Shown here piece after piece: positions 10,759 to 22,859 of a DNA stretch of 64,000 bases. The position numbers were made by a program, and so were the translations under genes. Location: NCBI GenBank assembly GCA_030386875.1, contig CM059579.1, positions 15,100,484 through 15,164,483 on the forward strand, given 5' to 3'. The stretch is from Morinoia aosen (taxonomy: Eukaryota; Arthropoda; Malacostraca; Amphipoda; Talitridae). Under the pieces are notes generated by a model. That model saw only the letters and a program-made list of their open reading frames with translations, did no database searches and was not told where the DNA came from. Position 1 is the stretch's first letter; each line of letters opens with the position of its first letter.

Positions 10759-12659
10759 TGAAAGCTGCATTCAGAGGCGCAATTGCTTGCTTTTTGCGTT
10801 TTAGGGCATGTTTACGCTACTAACCATTTTCACCAATATTGATTTCTCCTACAGAATAAGTTATCAAGACCGGAATACATTTGTTTCAAAAGCATGAGAG
10901 GTGTTTGGTTTCGGATGCCTCAGCAAAAATAGAATTTCCAGAGTCGATGTTAGAATTTGAATATTTTGATGATATATTTGTCGCGCGGTCGTATTATCTT
11001 CCAGAATCTACCGAAAGTAAGTTTGAATAAGCCAGCTCTGTGATACATGAACTCTGTGAGCGTACTTGGGTGTAAAGCTTTGAATTTCATCGCACTTCAA
11101 GCCCATCTTAATTGAAATAGGGATTGTTTTCAGTTGCTGAAGGCTTAGTAGAGGTCTCAAGTATATTGGTATTTTGGATCCTACCGCTAAATTACATGAG
11201 TGAGATTTTATAGAAATTTTTTCGTACTACAATATTAAAAGGTATAGACATTGAGAATAATGTTTTTGTATGGATGACAATAGACTGTTGCTATTCAACT
11301 CGTTGACTCAGTGGGGAAGATACATAATCTCCTGTTCTTGATCTAACTAAAAGGTCTAAAATTTAGGTGTAACTGTCATACCTTATCCGTCGTTTAAAAT
11401 ACCAAAAGAATCGTGCCAGTTCTCATCAGATTCCCGTTCGTGCAGTACAAAATGACAAACGAATTTTTCGAGTTTAACCTATACGGAGTGTGTCTGATAT
11501 CACGAAGATCGTTGAACTCCGTGCTTGCAAAAAAAAACACAACTGAAATTATTAAAATTATTTATTCCAGGCATTTTTTTCAGCTGACATTGATGAGTAT
11601 TTTCAAATGCTGTTTTTACCATTGCTACTTGATAATGAAGTGGAAACGATTTTACATTTTTAACGAGTCAGCTCAAAGATTCATTAGCTCATCACATTTT
11701 CAAACTGTTTTTCTGGGAATAACTTGAAATTTACTGAGGTGGACATGCACTAATGAAAACGCTGAATAGCTTAAATATATTATTTAGACCTTATTCTGGT
11801 GCAGTACGCGTCCAGTGGAAGTATTTTGAGTCACAGAAAAGTCACACCAAGTATAAGGTTTACATGTATGTCAAAACAACAATGAAAATAATTAAATTGA
11901 TGTTCGAGGCATTTAGCCTAACGCAGTATGTCATCCATTGTGTTTAGTGGTTGTTTGTAAAACAACTTGAATTCGGAGAATTAACATGACAAACGTTTGA
12001 CTATAACTCAAACTTTCATCACCCATTCTCTAAATTCTCACTGCTCTATTATATGATCGTGTAAATTTGAAATAATATTTGAATTTATCAAAAGTTAAAT
12101 GCGAAGATGATATAATCAATCTGCATGTACGGTAAATTGCTTATGAATGTTTGGGTGTGCTATGTACTAATTTAATTAGAGCTGTTTAATGTGTTTTGGA
12201 AAATATTTTCGACTTGTATTATTCATTGTTTTGGTTTCCGGTTGCCACCATAATTGACATCGGCTTAAAAAGGTTTCCTTTTCGCTATTTTTCGTTGTAA
12301 AATGCTACGCAACAGCGATGTCTGACTTATTTACTTCTGTCTCGAATGTTACCCTAATTTTACGTAAGCGATGCGTATAAATTTATTATTTGAAATTTTA
12401 TCGAACGCGATTTTTCAGAAATGATAACTTGATGCCATACCATCTCTAAATTGAACTGGCATATGGTATATTTTTTTCTGTAATTACCTAACTATTTGTA
12501 ACTACCTTTATATTTGCATAAGCAATAAATTAGTTACTATTTTGAAATGCCTGCTTATAACCTACTCTATTTAAATAATCCGTGATGTTGAAACGTATGC
12601 AAACTTCATGGCGACACTGATTATCTTTGTGCGGAAGAGATAGTTGGTGTTGGTTCAAT
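10759..12659. other. Intergenic, no feature seen
   Basis: This is A+T-rich sequence downstream of GR1. Two open frames (11413-11727 and 11753-11947) have unremarkable composition, no neighbouring splice logic and no family resemblance. I regard them as chance. Confidence 0.4.
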
Positions 12660-12850
12660 AATTTTTGTGCTGCGTTCATCCACCACATCCTGATAAGTTA
12701 TGGAAGTGTTTAATTATTATTCATTGATTCTTCGCTTAATTCAAACTTGCTAAATTACTTCACTAACTTTTGTGCTGCGTTCATCCACCACATACCAACA
12801 AGTTTTGAATGTTTTTAATGATTATTTATTGGTTCTTCGTTTGACTTTGT
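12660..12850 (+). repeat. 105-bp direct repeat, two copies
   Basis: 'tgtgctgcgttcatccacca' occurs at 12667 and 12772, and similarity continues through 'gattcttcg'. The first ~45 bases of each unit are best conserved. This is a local duplication without coding content. Confidence 0.65.
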
Positions 12851-13990
12851 ATCAGCTATATTGACCCCTTATTTGGTAATTTAGCGATAAAAATTTCCAA
12901 TTTAACCTTTTACCGTCATGAGAATGGTTGAAATTTCATGTAACAAATAATGATATTGTTTTCTCTGAATTATTCGATATTTATAACGTTGCTGCTGTCA
13001 CAGTCTAACACTCATTTCTCCTTCACTTCAGTTAACGTTATTTTCTGCTGAACAAATGTTTTTGAAATAATTTCAAATCTCTTTAATTAAGAATGAGGGA
13101 AATTTTGAAAAATTGGTTACTCAAACGCCATCAAATTTTGTCACAATTGCCGTTTCACTGACAATGAAGTTTTATCCCAAATTCGATTCAAACTAAATTA
13201 CAAAACAGATTGTTAATTTATATAATTCGAAAGTGCGATGACCAAGTTTGCTCACCAAAAACTACGATCCCACTTTATGAATTTTAGATACTCGACGTAG
13301 GATCAAAAAAGGGATTGATAACCACAAGCTTAACGTACGATTGAAGTGGCGTCGATGCATCGGAATTGAACCCACAGGGTGCATGTTTGATGCTTTCAAA
13401 ATGAATTTGAACGCGATGCGATGCCTGGCGCTGTTCAGTATTGGGCGCCTTTGATACATAATAGAATAAACGGTATCAGTGCCTCTTGAGAACTAAGCCC
13501 AAGTGACGAGGTCTGCCGGCAATGGATTCGATGACGTGAGATCGATGAAAGGAAATACTGGGACACAAAACAGTACGAACTGCTCTGCTTCACAACAGGA
13601 TGCGCTCAAGCAATGTTTAATGGAACCTTCAACGGATGCCGAGTCTCAGCGTAATCAATGGAAAAAACTTTGTAACTGATTGAGTGACGCAGACAATTTT
13701 ATTCCACAAAAATCCACTTATCTGCTTTCAACTTCAAACATTGCAATAGGAGTATGAATATTTATTGGTCTTGATAACTGAGATGCGTAAAATTCTGTAA
13801 AACTGCTAAAAGAATGACAGAAAAAACCTAAAGGGTTTTGAGTCTCGGTCGAAATCATTTGGAACGATGTTCATGGGTTGAAAAAGGTTCGAGACGGCGG
13901 CGTCTATGTAGTGGAACCATCTTTTTATAATGAAGGCATCTACGGATGCTTTATTAATTTCCAATCAAGCCTGATGCATATCACCTTGTA
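12851..13990. other. Intergenic, no feature seen
   Basis: No gene or repeat was recognised. The minus-strand frame at 13262-13459 has no supporting feature. Confidence 0.35.
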
Positions 13991-13994
13991 CATT

Positions 13995-14212
13995 GGATTT
14001 TCAAATGCCTTAGAACTAACGCCAGGACGCCATGACGCTTTCCCCCGGTCAAGACCGGTACCCATTTCAGACACCTGGGTAGAGTGGGGTATTGTGCTTG
14101 GAATTTTTCTCCTATACCCAACAGAGAAAATCGCCACTGCCAGCGCCGAGTTTCGAACCCGGGTCCCGGCCGCACGGCGGCGGAACCTATAGCACACGGC
14201 TATCGCGAGCAT
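13995..14212 (-). mobile_element. tRNA-derived SINE
   Basis: On the minus strand the 5' part looks like a tRNA: an A-box-like TAGCCGTGTGC near 14202 and, about 45 bases on, GGGTTCGAAACTC (14163-14151), close to the RNA polymerase III B box. A tRNA-unrelated body follows with 'ctgaaatgggtaccgg'. The tRNA part is too degenerate to fold as a functional tRNA. Ends and target duplication were not resolved. The overlapping open frames (13878-14359, both strands) are by-products of this G+C-rich insert. Confidence 0.5.
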
Positions 14213-14319
14213 CTGATGACATTTCTCGTCACAGTGTAGAATACATTGACAAAATTTCGATTTGTGGATCTCTAACGGAAATTTGCCGCAAATATTAAAG
14301 GTCAGACAACTGGAGGAGT

Positions 14320-14975
14320 GATTTTGGGTAATTTCGTCTGCGCGTCGTGGATGTATCAAATGAATCTCTTCTCGAGGTCCAGGGTTCTACACACGACACC
14401 TGACAACTTGTATCATGATGATTTGCGCCGGCCATCAAAATGCGATTATGGTCGCTGCTCAATGCTCTCTGAACACTGTAAAACAATCCGGCATGAACTA
14501 GAGAATTGCAGTGGAGACTACGAGGATACGAAGTGACTAAATATCCCCAAACTGTCATGGTTTTCGGATGCGTATCTTTAGAGGGTAATGTGATGCACAC
14601 AAATCCCATGCAATGTCTGACCTCTAAAGCTCCCCTTGTCTTAATTCGATGAATTATTTTGTATGGGGCTCTGTCGAGAAAAATATCAATCGCAGTGCCA
14701 GTAGTACAATAGACCAGTTAATTAATCGATGGAATTGAAGTGGTTTTTGAGGGTCTACCAAGGGGACGTGTAAAAACAGCTTGCTCCAGGTTCCGGTCCC
14801 GGATTGAGGCTGCAATACAAGCTTATGGCGGTTATGTTGAGTAATACTCTTCGACAATAATGTAATTCTTCTGCCCATTGAATTTCTCCAAAATCAATTA
14901 TATTTTATAGATACCAAGCGCTTTTTTTCCTGATAAAATTGTCAAATTTACCCCGAACACCCTGTAATTTAATAT
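14320..14975 (+). pseudogene. Tc1/mariner-type transposase remnant
   Basis: Broken plus-strand frames give transposase-like blocks: VTKYPQTVMVFGCVSLEGNV (14534-14593), which resembles the 'VMVFGVVSSEG' block of mariner-type catalytic domains, and CSRFRSRIEAAIQAYGGYVE (about 14783-14842), which resembles the C-terminal block of related transposases. Several stops and shifts separate them. The final 'accccgaacaccctgtaa' (14952-14969) looks like a right terminal repeat (tacagggtgttcgggg when reversed). No matching left end was found. Confidence 0.55.
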
Positions 14976-16165
14976 TTGTGACGAGGTCTTGCACTGCCAG
15001 CCCTTTAGCCAGCGTACTCTCACTTTTGTAGCTCACGTTTCTTACATCCCGAGACAATGCATTAGCAAAATAATGATTGCCGTCGTTGAACTTGACTAAT
15101 TGAAAGGTACATTTTAATAACAGTTTTGAAATTGCATGAAGACTACTTTGGTTTCCTGGACTTCAATTCAGTCACGATACGTCACGAGATCAGCTCAAGC
15201 CAAACGTCCGCAAACGTTTAGTAATCTTAAGTGTGGCCATGAAACGAGCGGGAAATGGTATAAATAGGTTTGGGTGATCGAATGATTTTGAACTATCGTT
15301 TAAGTTCTCATAAAACTGAAACTTTAAAAAATTGAAATAAAGATTAAGCGAGAACATCGAGTTACGCGCAACTATTCTTTGTTGATGGTAGCTCTTGAAA
15401 CTCACTGCGAAACCTCCTTCAATGAATAACTCGCTCGGTGGACTGCTACAGAAGAGATTCCGCTGTAGCAAATATGAGAGAAATTTTATTAAAGGCAAAT
15501 TAAGTTTGCCTTTACTTCTCTCAAAAGCAGGGAGCTTTTGTCTAGGTAAACGATCGTGCAATAAAGTTATGCTCTCATTCCAGGAACTTTGGAAAATATT
15601 TCATTGTATTGAGCTTATCATCGAATTCGATGGCATGTGGGGCATGGTAAGTATTGTAGAATTCAAGTTTTTGATTTAGTGAAATAGCACTCAAATACTG
15701 AAATCTGACAAAATTCATTAAGTAGTATTTAAATACAAAAATGTAAATCTTTGCAGTGCTTATGAGTAATGTTTCTAAAAGCAAACCATCATTGCAGATG
15801 CAAGATTTGGATGCTTTAGAACTGAAATGTACACCCACGAAACCTAAACTAATATCATTCAGGAGGTCATGTTGTCGCTCGCATAGGATTGAATCAAATT
15901 AAATTAAATATTACTTGTGATGAATTAAATTCACGAACAATTTAAACCTAGACATTGCTATATATTTAAAAATCATTCAAAATGCTCGGATATTAATCGT
16001 AAAGCTCATTCTTTTCGTCTTCTGTCGACTTCGGCCAACTACCAGGAGGTTGTCAGCAGTCAATAACCTCATAAAACATTAAACTTAAACATTTGATATA
16101 GAATCAAATGAGCGAAATTGAAATCTAAAACTCCTTTTCCGTAAGTGAACTAATGAATGAGTTAG
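14976..16165. other. Intergenic, no feature seen
   Basis: Overlapping open frames on both strands at 15190-15838 have no recognisable domain and no splice context. I saw nothing else. Confidence 0.35.
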
Positions 16166-16169
16166 TAAG

Positions 16170-16430
16170 TACACAACAAATGTTTGCGAGGTCTAACGGA
16201 ACAAAGACCTTCAGTCCCTTGTTTCGCTGCTCAGCTCCCAGTGATGCGGAGTTGTCTAAGAAACAAAGAAACTTTCTTCACGATACTTTCTAACGTAACT
16301 TGCGAGCATTCCTAAGAATTACAATCGCAAGTCATTACTGATGTTCATGCGAGTCGTAAAAATATTTCATAAGAAAATCTGGCGTATGAGACGAGTGAAA
16401 AACTTGTACAAAAAACTGTTTTTATTCTCT
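16170..16430 (+). pseudogene. Gustatory receptor relic: leader and start of exon 1
   Basis: The sequence 16175-16262 matches the 5' leader shared by GR1-GR4, with 'tgtttcgctgctcagctccc' against the GR3 leader. It is followed by the leader acceptor region (cattcctaag then aattac). The paralogue start codon has become 'aag', but similarity continues into exon 1: FMRVVKIFHKKIWRMRR aligns with FMKFTGIFPREIRWPQT. After about 16430 the similarity fades, and no exon 2-4 relics were found before the next repeat. It is an inactive fifth copy, on the same strand as GR1. Confidence 0.55.
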
Positions 16431-16559
16431 TCTACCAATTTTACTTCGAATTATGATACAAGTCCAAAGCTGAACTTTTTATCAGACGATAAAAAACCTA
16501 TGAGACAATTTCATGTTTGTTTTGCTGGGAGAAGCCGGAAAGATTGACTTATCGTATCA

Positions 16560-17075
16560 TTATTAGCAACATAAATATGGTGTATTTCTGAGTCAAATCA
16601 GCGGAAAAACTTAGCACCTCTTTTATTCGAAAATGAGATCTGATTTTTTCCAAAAAAGAATCTAAATCACAGATACAGCTAATGGATGCAACTACATTAC
16701 ACTTTTGGCCCTAATATTTCCTGTTTTCATTTCCTAAGCGTCACAACAACCTCACGTGTTTTTCTAGAGCAGTGTTTCCAGCGTAAATGATGCTGCAGGC
16801 TACAAGGTCTACCTCGTTATTTTGCTCTGAATTTGCAGCCAAGCTCAGCTTTTCGTTTTTTGGAGCAATGCTCTGGTCGTTTTACCGCCGTATAAATTCT
16901 GCTCGTTTCGCAAAGAGCTGCTAGTCTAGCAGCATGGAACTCTTTTTTTCGCTGAGGGGTTTTTTAATGAATGACTTCTAAGGAAACTACCGTGGCCCGT
17001 CTGCTATGCGCTTCGAGTTCACTTTACAGAGTACAAAGAAGACTCTCATTATGAGGAAGGATGCTCGAAATGTTT
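16560..17075 (+). repeat. Long inverted repeat, left copy
   Basis: It matches the reverse complement of about 23795-24260. Anchors are gccaagctcagctttt (16838) against the reverse of 24015-24030, and 'cgcaaagagct' (16909) against the reverse of 23950-23960. Similarity runs for at least 375 bases with many substitutions. The two copies flank the 45-bp minisatellite. No transposon ends were recognised. Confidence 0.65.
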
Positions 17076-19829
17076 GTGCTAAGTGGCTTTGCATTCAGGA
17101 CCGTTATTTGCGAAGAGGTTGTTCATTGCATAACTAGAAAAACAAGACAGATCCTGCAGCCACAGTCTGTGTTTAAAAGCAGCAACCTGTTCAAAATACT
17201 TCTTCCTATATACTAAAATAAGGAAAATTATATGCGCCTTGCATTGCAGCAAATGCTTTGATGTATATTGCGCTCCAAATAACAATGGCTTTGTGAGACC
17301 CAATAATATTTTTATCAGGGTAATCCTGTACTGTTATTTTGGTACTCATTTTCTCCGAAAATATTTTTGAAATATGTGCTAGTGCAAGTCCAAGGGTCAT
17401 TTGGTCTACTTGTCATTGCATGTACTGATTTATAAAGTATTTAGCTAAAATTTTATATATATATGTTCTGTTGTGTTTTGGATTTTACTAAGTGTTCATT
17501 ATATGTTTTTGCTTCATTTTCACATGCGTTCCTCTATTTTCTCAGGGATGTATTTACTTTTTGTCGATGAGAAAAGCTGCAGAACATTCTTCAGGGAAAA
17601 ATCAAGTATAAAGAAATATTAGAACATATACGAGTATTTTTCCCTTTATTACCTCATACCATTCATTCAGATAGAGGGACTCATTGCAACCACCTTTTCA
17701 GATTAAAAAGTGTTTTCGCTTAAAAAAAAATACAGGCCAATTCTATCAAGAAAGCTTCATAACGCAAGCCAAGAAACATTGGTCGGATTTCTGAATAATT
17801 TACTTTGTCATTGCGGTAAAACTTCGCTCAACTCAAAGTGCGTTAAGATAGCACTTGAGTTTTGCAAGTTTTTTTCTGGAACTTGCCGGCTGCATCAGGA
17901 CGTTGAACTTGGACTTATTTTACATGGGAGAACTGATTCCAACCCAAAATTCTGAAATGCTCATTCTTCTCGCGAAAGCGAACGTCGACCAATATTTTTG
18001 ACAGGTGTATTTAAAATGATAAAGAGATTTTCATAATCTCTATAACAAATATCACTGGAAGCTATGGTTTCCGCTAGAGATTTTTAGTTACAGCCTCACA
18101 GCTGTAATATTTTAGTGGCAAACTAACCTTAGCAGCAATCAGTTGACCAAAAAATCACTCTCCGTTGCGCACACGGTTCTGATGCTAACGACTTTTTAAC
18201 GAGTTCGGAAACAATGAGGAGAAATTTATACTAAGAAAAAGGAGTCCAGTTCATTGGAGCTGTTGAATAGCAAACTAAATGATATTTTTCCAAGCCTTTA
18301 GAAACTAGTGATGCTAGAAGTATGTTAGTAAGCTATTGGAGTAGAGTAACGCTGATAGCAAGCTATTGAATTAGGGCAACGAAAGTGGAAAGGCGTAAAG
18401 GTTGAGAAATGCTGCCAGAAATTCGTGGATGTTGACATTAAACTTTTGAGAATCCACCGCTGGCGGTAAAGTCTTGTTATAGAGGATGATGCCTGTTGGA
18501 AGAAAAAAAAGAGTACGGGAACACAAGCAGTAAAGCTTGTTTTTCACGAAATTTTATATACACGGTTGCAATGAGTGTGGGTTCACAGATGTCCTTGAAA
18601 GTACTTAATTATAAACCATTTTCATTAAGTGAATCCTTAGCTTCAATAGAAATGTTCAGTTTTAAATTCATCGGAAATTTTCACCTTAGAACATAATTTG
18701 AGGCCCAGAAGTATTCCAATTTGATCATTCAGTTACATACGCTGGGGGAACTCGTACTTGAATTGGTCTGCAAAATTAAAATTCAAGGCTGGGCAATTTA
18801 AATAAGTTTATTATATTAAAACGAATATTTTTTCTGGGTCAAACTGATAAAGCAAAAAAAAACACTCCTATTATCTTTTTTGAAACTAAAGTAAATTAAA
18901 TTAAAACTTCATCTCGCCACTAAAATCTGATTCATGCACCAAATTATGTTTTTCTCTACTTGCTCGTAATGCAAAAATGTCTCTCCACTTACTTTCACAT
19001 GTAAAGTGCAATAATTAGTCGTGGTAGTTCTTGAAAATTGCAAAGCGAGCAAACCATGTCACTCACAGTTAATTGAGATTTAGTCCATTGGTCGACCTAG
19101 AGAAAATGTGTGAATAGGAGCATCATCTTGATAATTATTCAATATTATTGTAATTATTGTTCGAATCCATTTAGAAAGAATCTCTACTCGAACATTATGT
19201 GCCAAACAGGCATAAATTCTCTCGGATACTACATGGAGCGACTGAAAGGAAGGTCCCGAAGAGATGCGCGCTGTCTGAAATGTAAGATCGTCATCGTGTC
19301 GTATTCTTTGGAAAATATTCTTCGTAAATGCTTATTGTGTCCAATATGTTTCCTGAGTGTGTTTGTTCGAATTTACGTCTTAACTTGATATTGTTTTAAA
19401 AGTTTCTTTACTGAAGATGTTTAAAATTGTAGTTACTGGAAAAAATAGTGAGTTTATATTATCGGAAATTTATTGAGATGTTGAAAACTATTGTTGTCGT
19501 AGTAATTTGAAATTTGTATTGTATTCTTAAACTAACAATAACTTATACTTGTGTAGTTCAGCAACGCAAGCAATCACACCTCCACAATCAACACTACAAG
19601 TCTAAAACACTACTCATCTTCATATATATTGACATTTTTAGATTATTTTTTATATTTCAAAACAGAAGATGGTGTTTTCTTAATTTGCTTTGAGTTCCAA
19701 ATGGCTTTACAAAACACACATGATTCAGAACCAGTACACAAATCTCTTTATCAGATCATTTTCAACACAAATCCTCATTTTTCAAACTTCCTTACCTCAT
19801 CCAATTCGACATGAGGTAGGTACATCGAT
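17076..19829. other. Intergenic, no feature seen
   Basis: This is A+T-rich sequence. The open frames at 17079-17400, 17710-17955, 18496-18696 and 19110-19388 lack domains and splice context. I saw no repeat or RNA gene. Confidence 0.35.
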
Positions 19830-20110
19830 CTCGTTTCTGTGGTCTGTTTCACGCCTTTTGTTCCTGCTCCATTTTTTCCTCGTCTTTCAAAGCCAGACAT
19901 CAGCTTGTCTTCTTCTCTCCCATGCCTCGGCTGCCGCGCCACACAGCCCAACTCAAAAGAGTGCCTCCTAATTGCCCCGTCGGCTAGCGATAATCGGTCG
20001 TCAATCGCACGCTCGCAAGCGAGCGATTGACGCTCCTGAAGCGAAGAAACGCTCGTGAAGCGAAGAGGGTGCGCTAGAAGTAACCGAAAAGTGCTCGACT
20101 TTTTTGTGTA
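19830..20110. other. G+C-rich patch of unknown nature
   Basis: G+C is well above the surroundings and CpG is frequent. It includes a near-palindrome (cgctcgcaagcgagcg, 20010-20025) and short repeats 'gaagcgaag'. Minus-strand 20116-19775 is open for 113 codons, with a composition biased to R, E and S and no motif. It could be an old insert or a CpG-rich promoter; nothing decides between them. Confidence 0.3.
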
Positions 20111-20610
20111 GTTCAAGTAGATGAGGGTTGATGATACTAATTTACCGGAGCCCGTACCAGCAGAGGATATACCGATTGTTCATGTTGAAGAAGGAGTTAC
20201 CAGTGCAGTAGTTTATGAGTTCAGTGCAATGAAGATTTTAAATGGAAATCTTGAAATGATTGGAACCATCAACTTCATGTCTTTCAGATTTTCAGATCCT
20301 CCTTCAGCTTTGAAGCTGTGTATTCTTTTAAATAACATCTAACTAACTGGGCAGCATAAGTTTTCATTTTTAATTAGAAACCCATATGTTCAACATCAAT
20401 ATATATTATTCACGTGCTCATAATTTCCGACGTTGACGTCAGTATCAATACTATATTTGGAACTGCCACAAAGAATTTTTCCTTTTCCCACCGTAGTCAT
20501 TTTATGCGTAAAATGAGTAAGGCAATCAAAAACGTTTTACTGTAAAGTTACTGTAAGAGAGCATTTTTCCAGAGCATCGAGGGAAGTTGATCAGGTCCAT
20601 GCATAACGTG

Positions 20611-22714
20611 TTCCAGTTGACCGTGTCTTGCACGGCTCAGTTCGTGAATACCTTGTTCCAGTTGACCGTATCTTGCACAGCTCAGTTCGTGAATACCTTG
20701 TTCCAGTTGACCGTGTCTTGCACAGCTCAGTTCGTGAATACCTTGTTCCAGTTGACCGTATCTTGCACAGCTCAGCTCGTGAATACCTTGTTCCAGTTGA
20801 CCGTATCTTGCACAGCTCAGTTCGTGAATACCTTGTTCCAGTTGACCGTGTCTTGCACGGCTCAGCTCGTGAATACCTTGTTCCAGTTGACCGTGTCTTG
20901 CACAGCTCAGTTCGTGAATACCCTGTACCAGTAGACCGTGTCTTGCACAGCTCAGTTCGTGAATACCTTGTTACAGTTGACCGTGTCTTGCACAGCTCAG
21001 TTCGTGAATACCTTGTTCCAGTTGACCGTGTCTTGCACGGCTCAGCTCGTGAATACCTTGTTCCAGTTGACCGTGTCTTGCACAGCTCAGTTCGTGAATA
21101 CCTTGTTCCAGTTGACCGTGTCTTGCACAGCTCAGTTCGTGAATACCTTGTTACAGTTGACCGTGTCTTGCACGGCTCAGCTCGTGAATACCTTGTTCCA
21201 GTTGACCGTGTCTTGCACGGCTCAGCTCGTGAATACCTTGTTCCAGTTGACCGTGTCTTGCACGGCTCAGCTCGTGAATACCTTGTTCCAGTTGACCGTG
21301 TCTTGCACAGCTCAGTTCGTGAATACCCTGTACCAGTAGACCGTGTCTTGCACAGCTCAGTTCGTGAATACCTTGTTACAGTTGACCGTGTCTTGCACAG
21401 CTCAGTTCGTGAATACCTTGTTCTAGTAGACCGTGTCTTGCACAGCTCAGTTCGTGAATACCTTGTTCCAGTTGACCGTGTCTTGCACAGCTCAGTTCGT
21501 GAATACCTTGTTACAGTTGACCGTGTCTTGCACGGCTCAGCTCGTGAATACCTTGTTCCAGTTGACCGTGTCTTGCACGGCTCAGCTCGTGAATACCTTG
21601 TTCCAGTTGACCGTGCCTTGCACAGCTCAGTTCGTGAATACCTTGTTACAGTTGACCGTGTCTTGCACGGCTCAGCTCGTGAATACCTTGTTCCAGTAGA
21701 CCGTGTCTTGCACGGCTCAGCTCGTGAATACCTTGTTCCAGTTGACTGTGCCTTGCACAGCTCAGTTCGTGAATACCTTGTTCCAGTTGACCGTGTCTTG
21801 CACGGCTCAGCTCGTGAATACCTTGTTCCAGTTGACCGTGTCTTGCACGGCTCAGTTCGTGAATACCTTGTTCCAGTTGACCGTGTCTTGCACGGCTCAG
21901 TTCGTGAATACCTTGTTCCAGTTGACCGTGTCTTGCACGGCTCAGTTCGTGAATACCTCGTTCCAGTTGACCGTGTCTTGCACGGCTCAGTTCGTGAATA
22001 CCTTGTTCCAGTTGACCGTGTCTTGCACGGCTCAGTTCGTGAATACCTTGTTCCAGTTGACCGTGTCTTGCACGGCTCAGTTCGTGAATACCTTGTTCCA
22101 GTTGACCGTGTCTTGCACGGCTCAGCTCGTGAATACCTTGTTCCAGTTGACCGTGTCTTGCACGGCTCAGTTCGTGAATACCTTGTTCCAGTTGACCGTG
22201 TCTTGCACGGCTCAGCTCGTGAATACCTTGTTCCAGTTGACCGTGTCTTGCACAGCTCAGTTCGTGAATACCTTGTTCCAGTTGACCGTGTCTTGCACGG
22301 CTCAGTTCGTGAATACCTTGTTCCAGTTGACCGTGTCTTGCACGGCTCAGCTCGTGAATACCTTGTTCCAGTTGACCGTGTCTTGCACGGCTCAGCTCGT
22401 GAATACCTTGTTCCAGTAGACCGTGTCTTGCACAGCTCAGTTCGTGAATACCTTGTTCCAGTTGACCGTATCTTGCACAGCTCAGTTCGTGAATACCTTG
22501 TTACAGTTGACCGTGTCTTGCACAGCTCAGTTCCTGAATACCTTGTTCCAGTTGACCGTATCTTGTACAGCTCAGTTCGTGAATACCTTGTTACAGTAGA
22601 CCGTGTCTTGCACAGCTCAGTTCGTGAATACCTTGTTACAGTAGACCGTGTCTTGCACAGCTCAGTTCCTGAGTACCTTGTTCCGGTTGACCGTATCTTG
22701 CACAGCTCAGCTCG
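20611..22714. repeat. 45-bp minisatellite, about 46.8 copies
   Basis: Forty-six complete units (20611-22680) and one partial unit keep an exact 45-base period with no insertion or deletion. Variation is confined to a few positions: ttcca/ttaca, ttgacc/tagacc, gtgtct/gtatct, cacagc/cacggc and cagttc/cagctc. A block of neighbouring variants near 20900-21000 recurs near 21310-21410, showing multi-unit duplication. Because 45 is divisible by three, frames lacking a stop stay open: plus-strand PVDRVLHGSVREYLV (from 20607) and minus-strand RYSRTEPCKTRSTGT (from 22720), each above 700 codons. Neither begins with ATG, each is bounded upstream by a stop, and most variants change the amino acid. I call it non-coding, with reservation. 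Confidence 0.9.
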
Positions 22715-22859
22715 CGGCACATCAGTTCAAGAACCAACGTACTGTGGCTCACAACAGCACCACAAGACATTCGATTCATTCTCTATTCTTAGACCATTGG
22801 TACTCCGGAGAAGTAAGTTCACGCTTTCAAATGCAATCTCTTGTTGAACATGACAAGAA

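Noticed and set aside
14140..14212. A functional tRNA gene
   Set aside because: B-box-like and A-box-like words are present on the minus strand, but the A box is off consensus, and no anticodon stem or acceptor pairing could be made. It fits a SINE head.
20573..22813. A single large exon covering the minisatellite (acceptor tttttccag, donor gtaagt)
   Set aside because: The frame open from the acceptor meets a TAG at 20935, and the frame that is open to the donor has a TAA at 20604.
20628..22847. A 739-codon plus-strand and a 709-codon minus-strand frame as real repeat proteins
   Set aside because: Both arise from a stop-free 45-base unit, neither has an ATG, each has a stop immediately upstream, and most unit variants are replacements.
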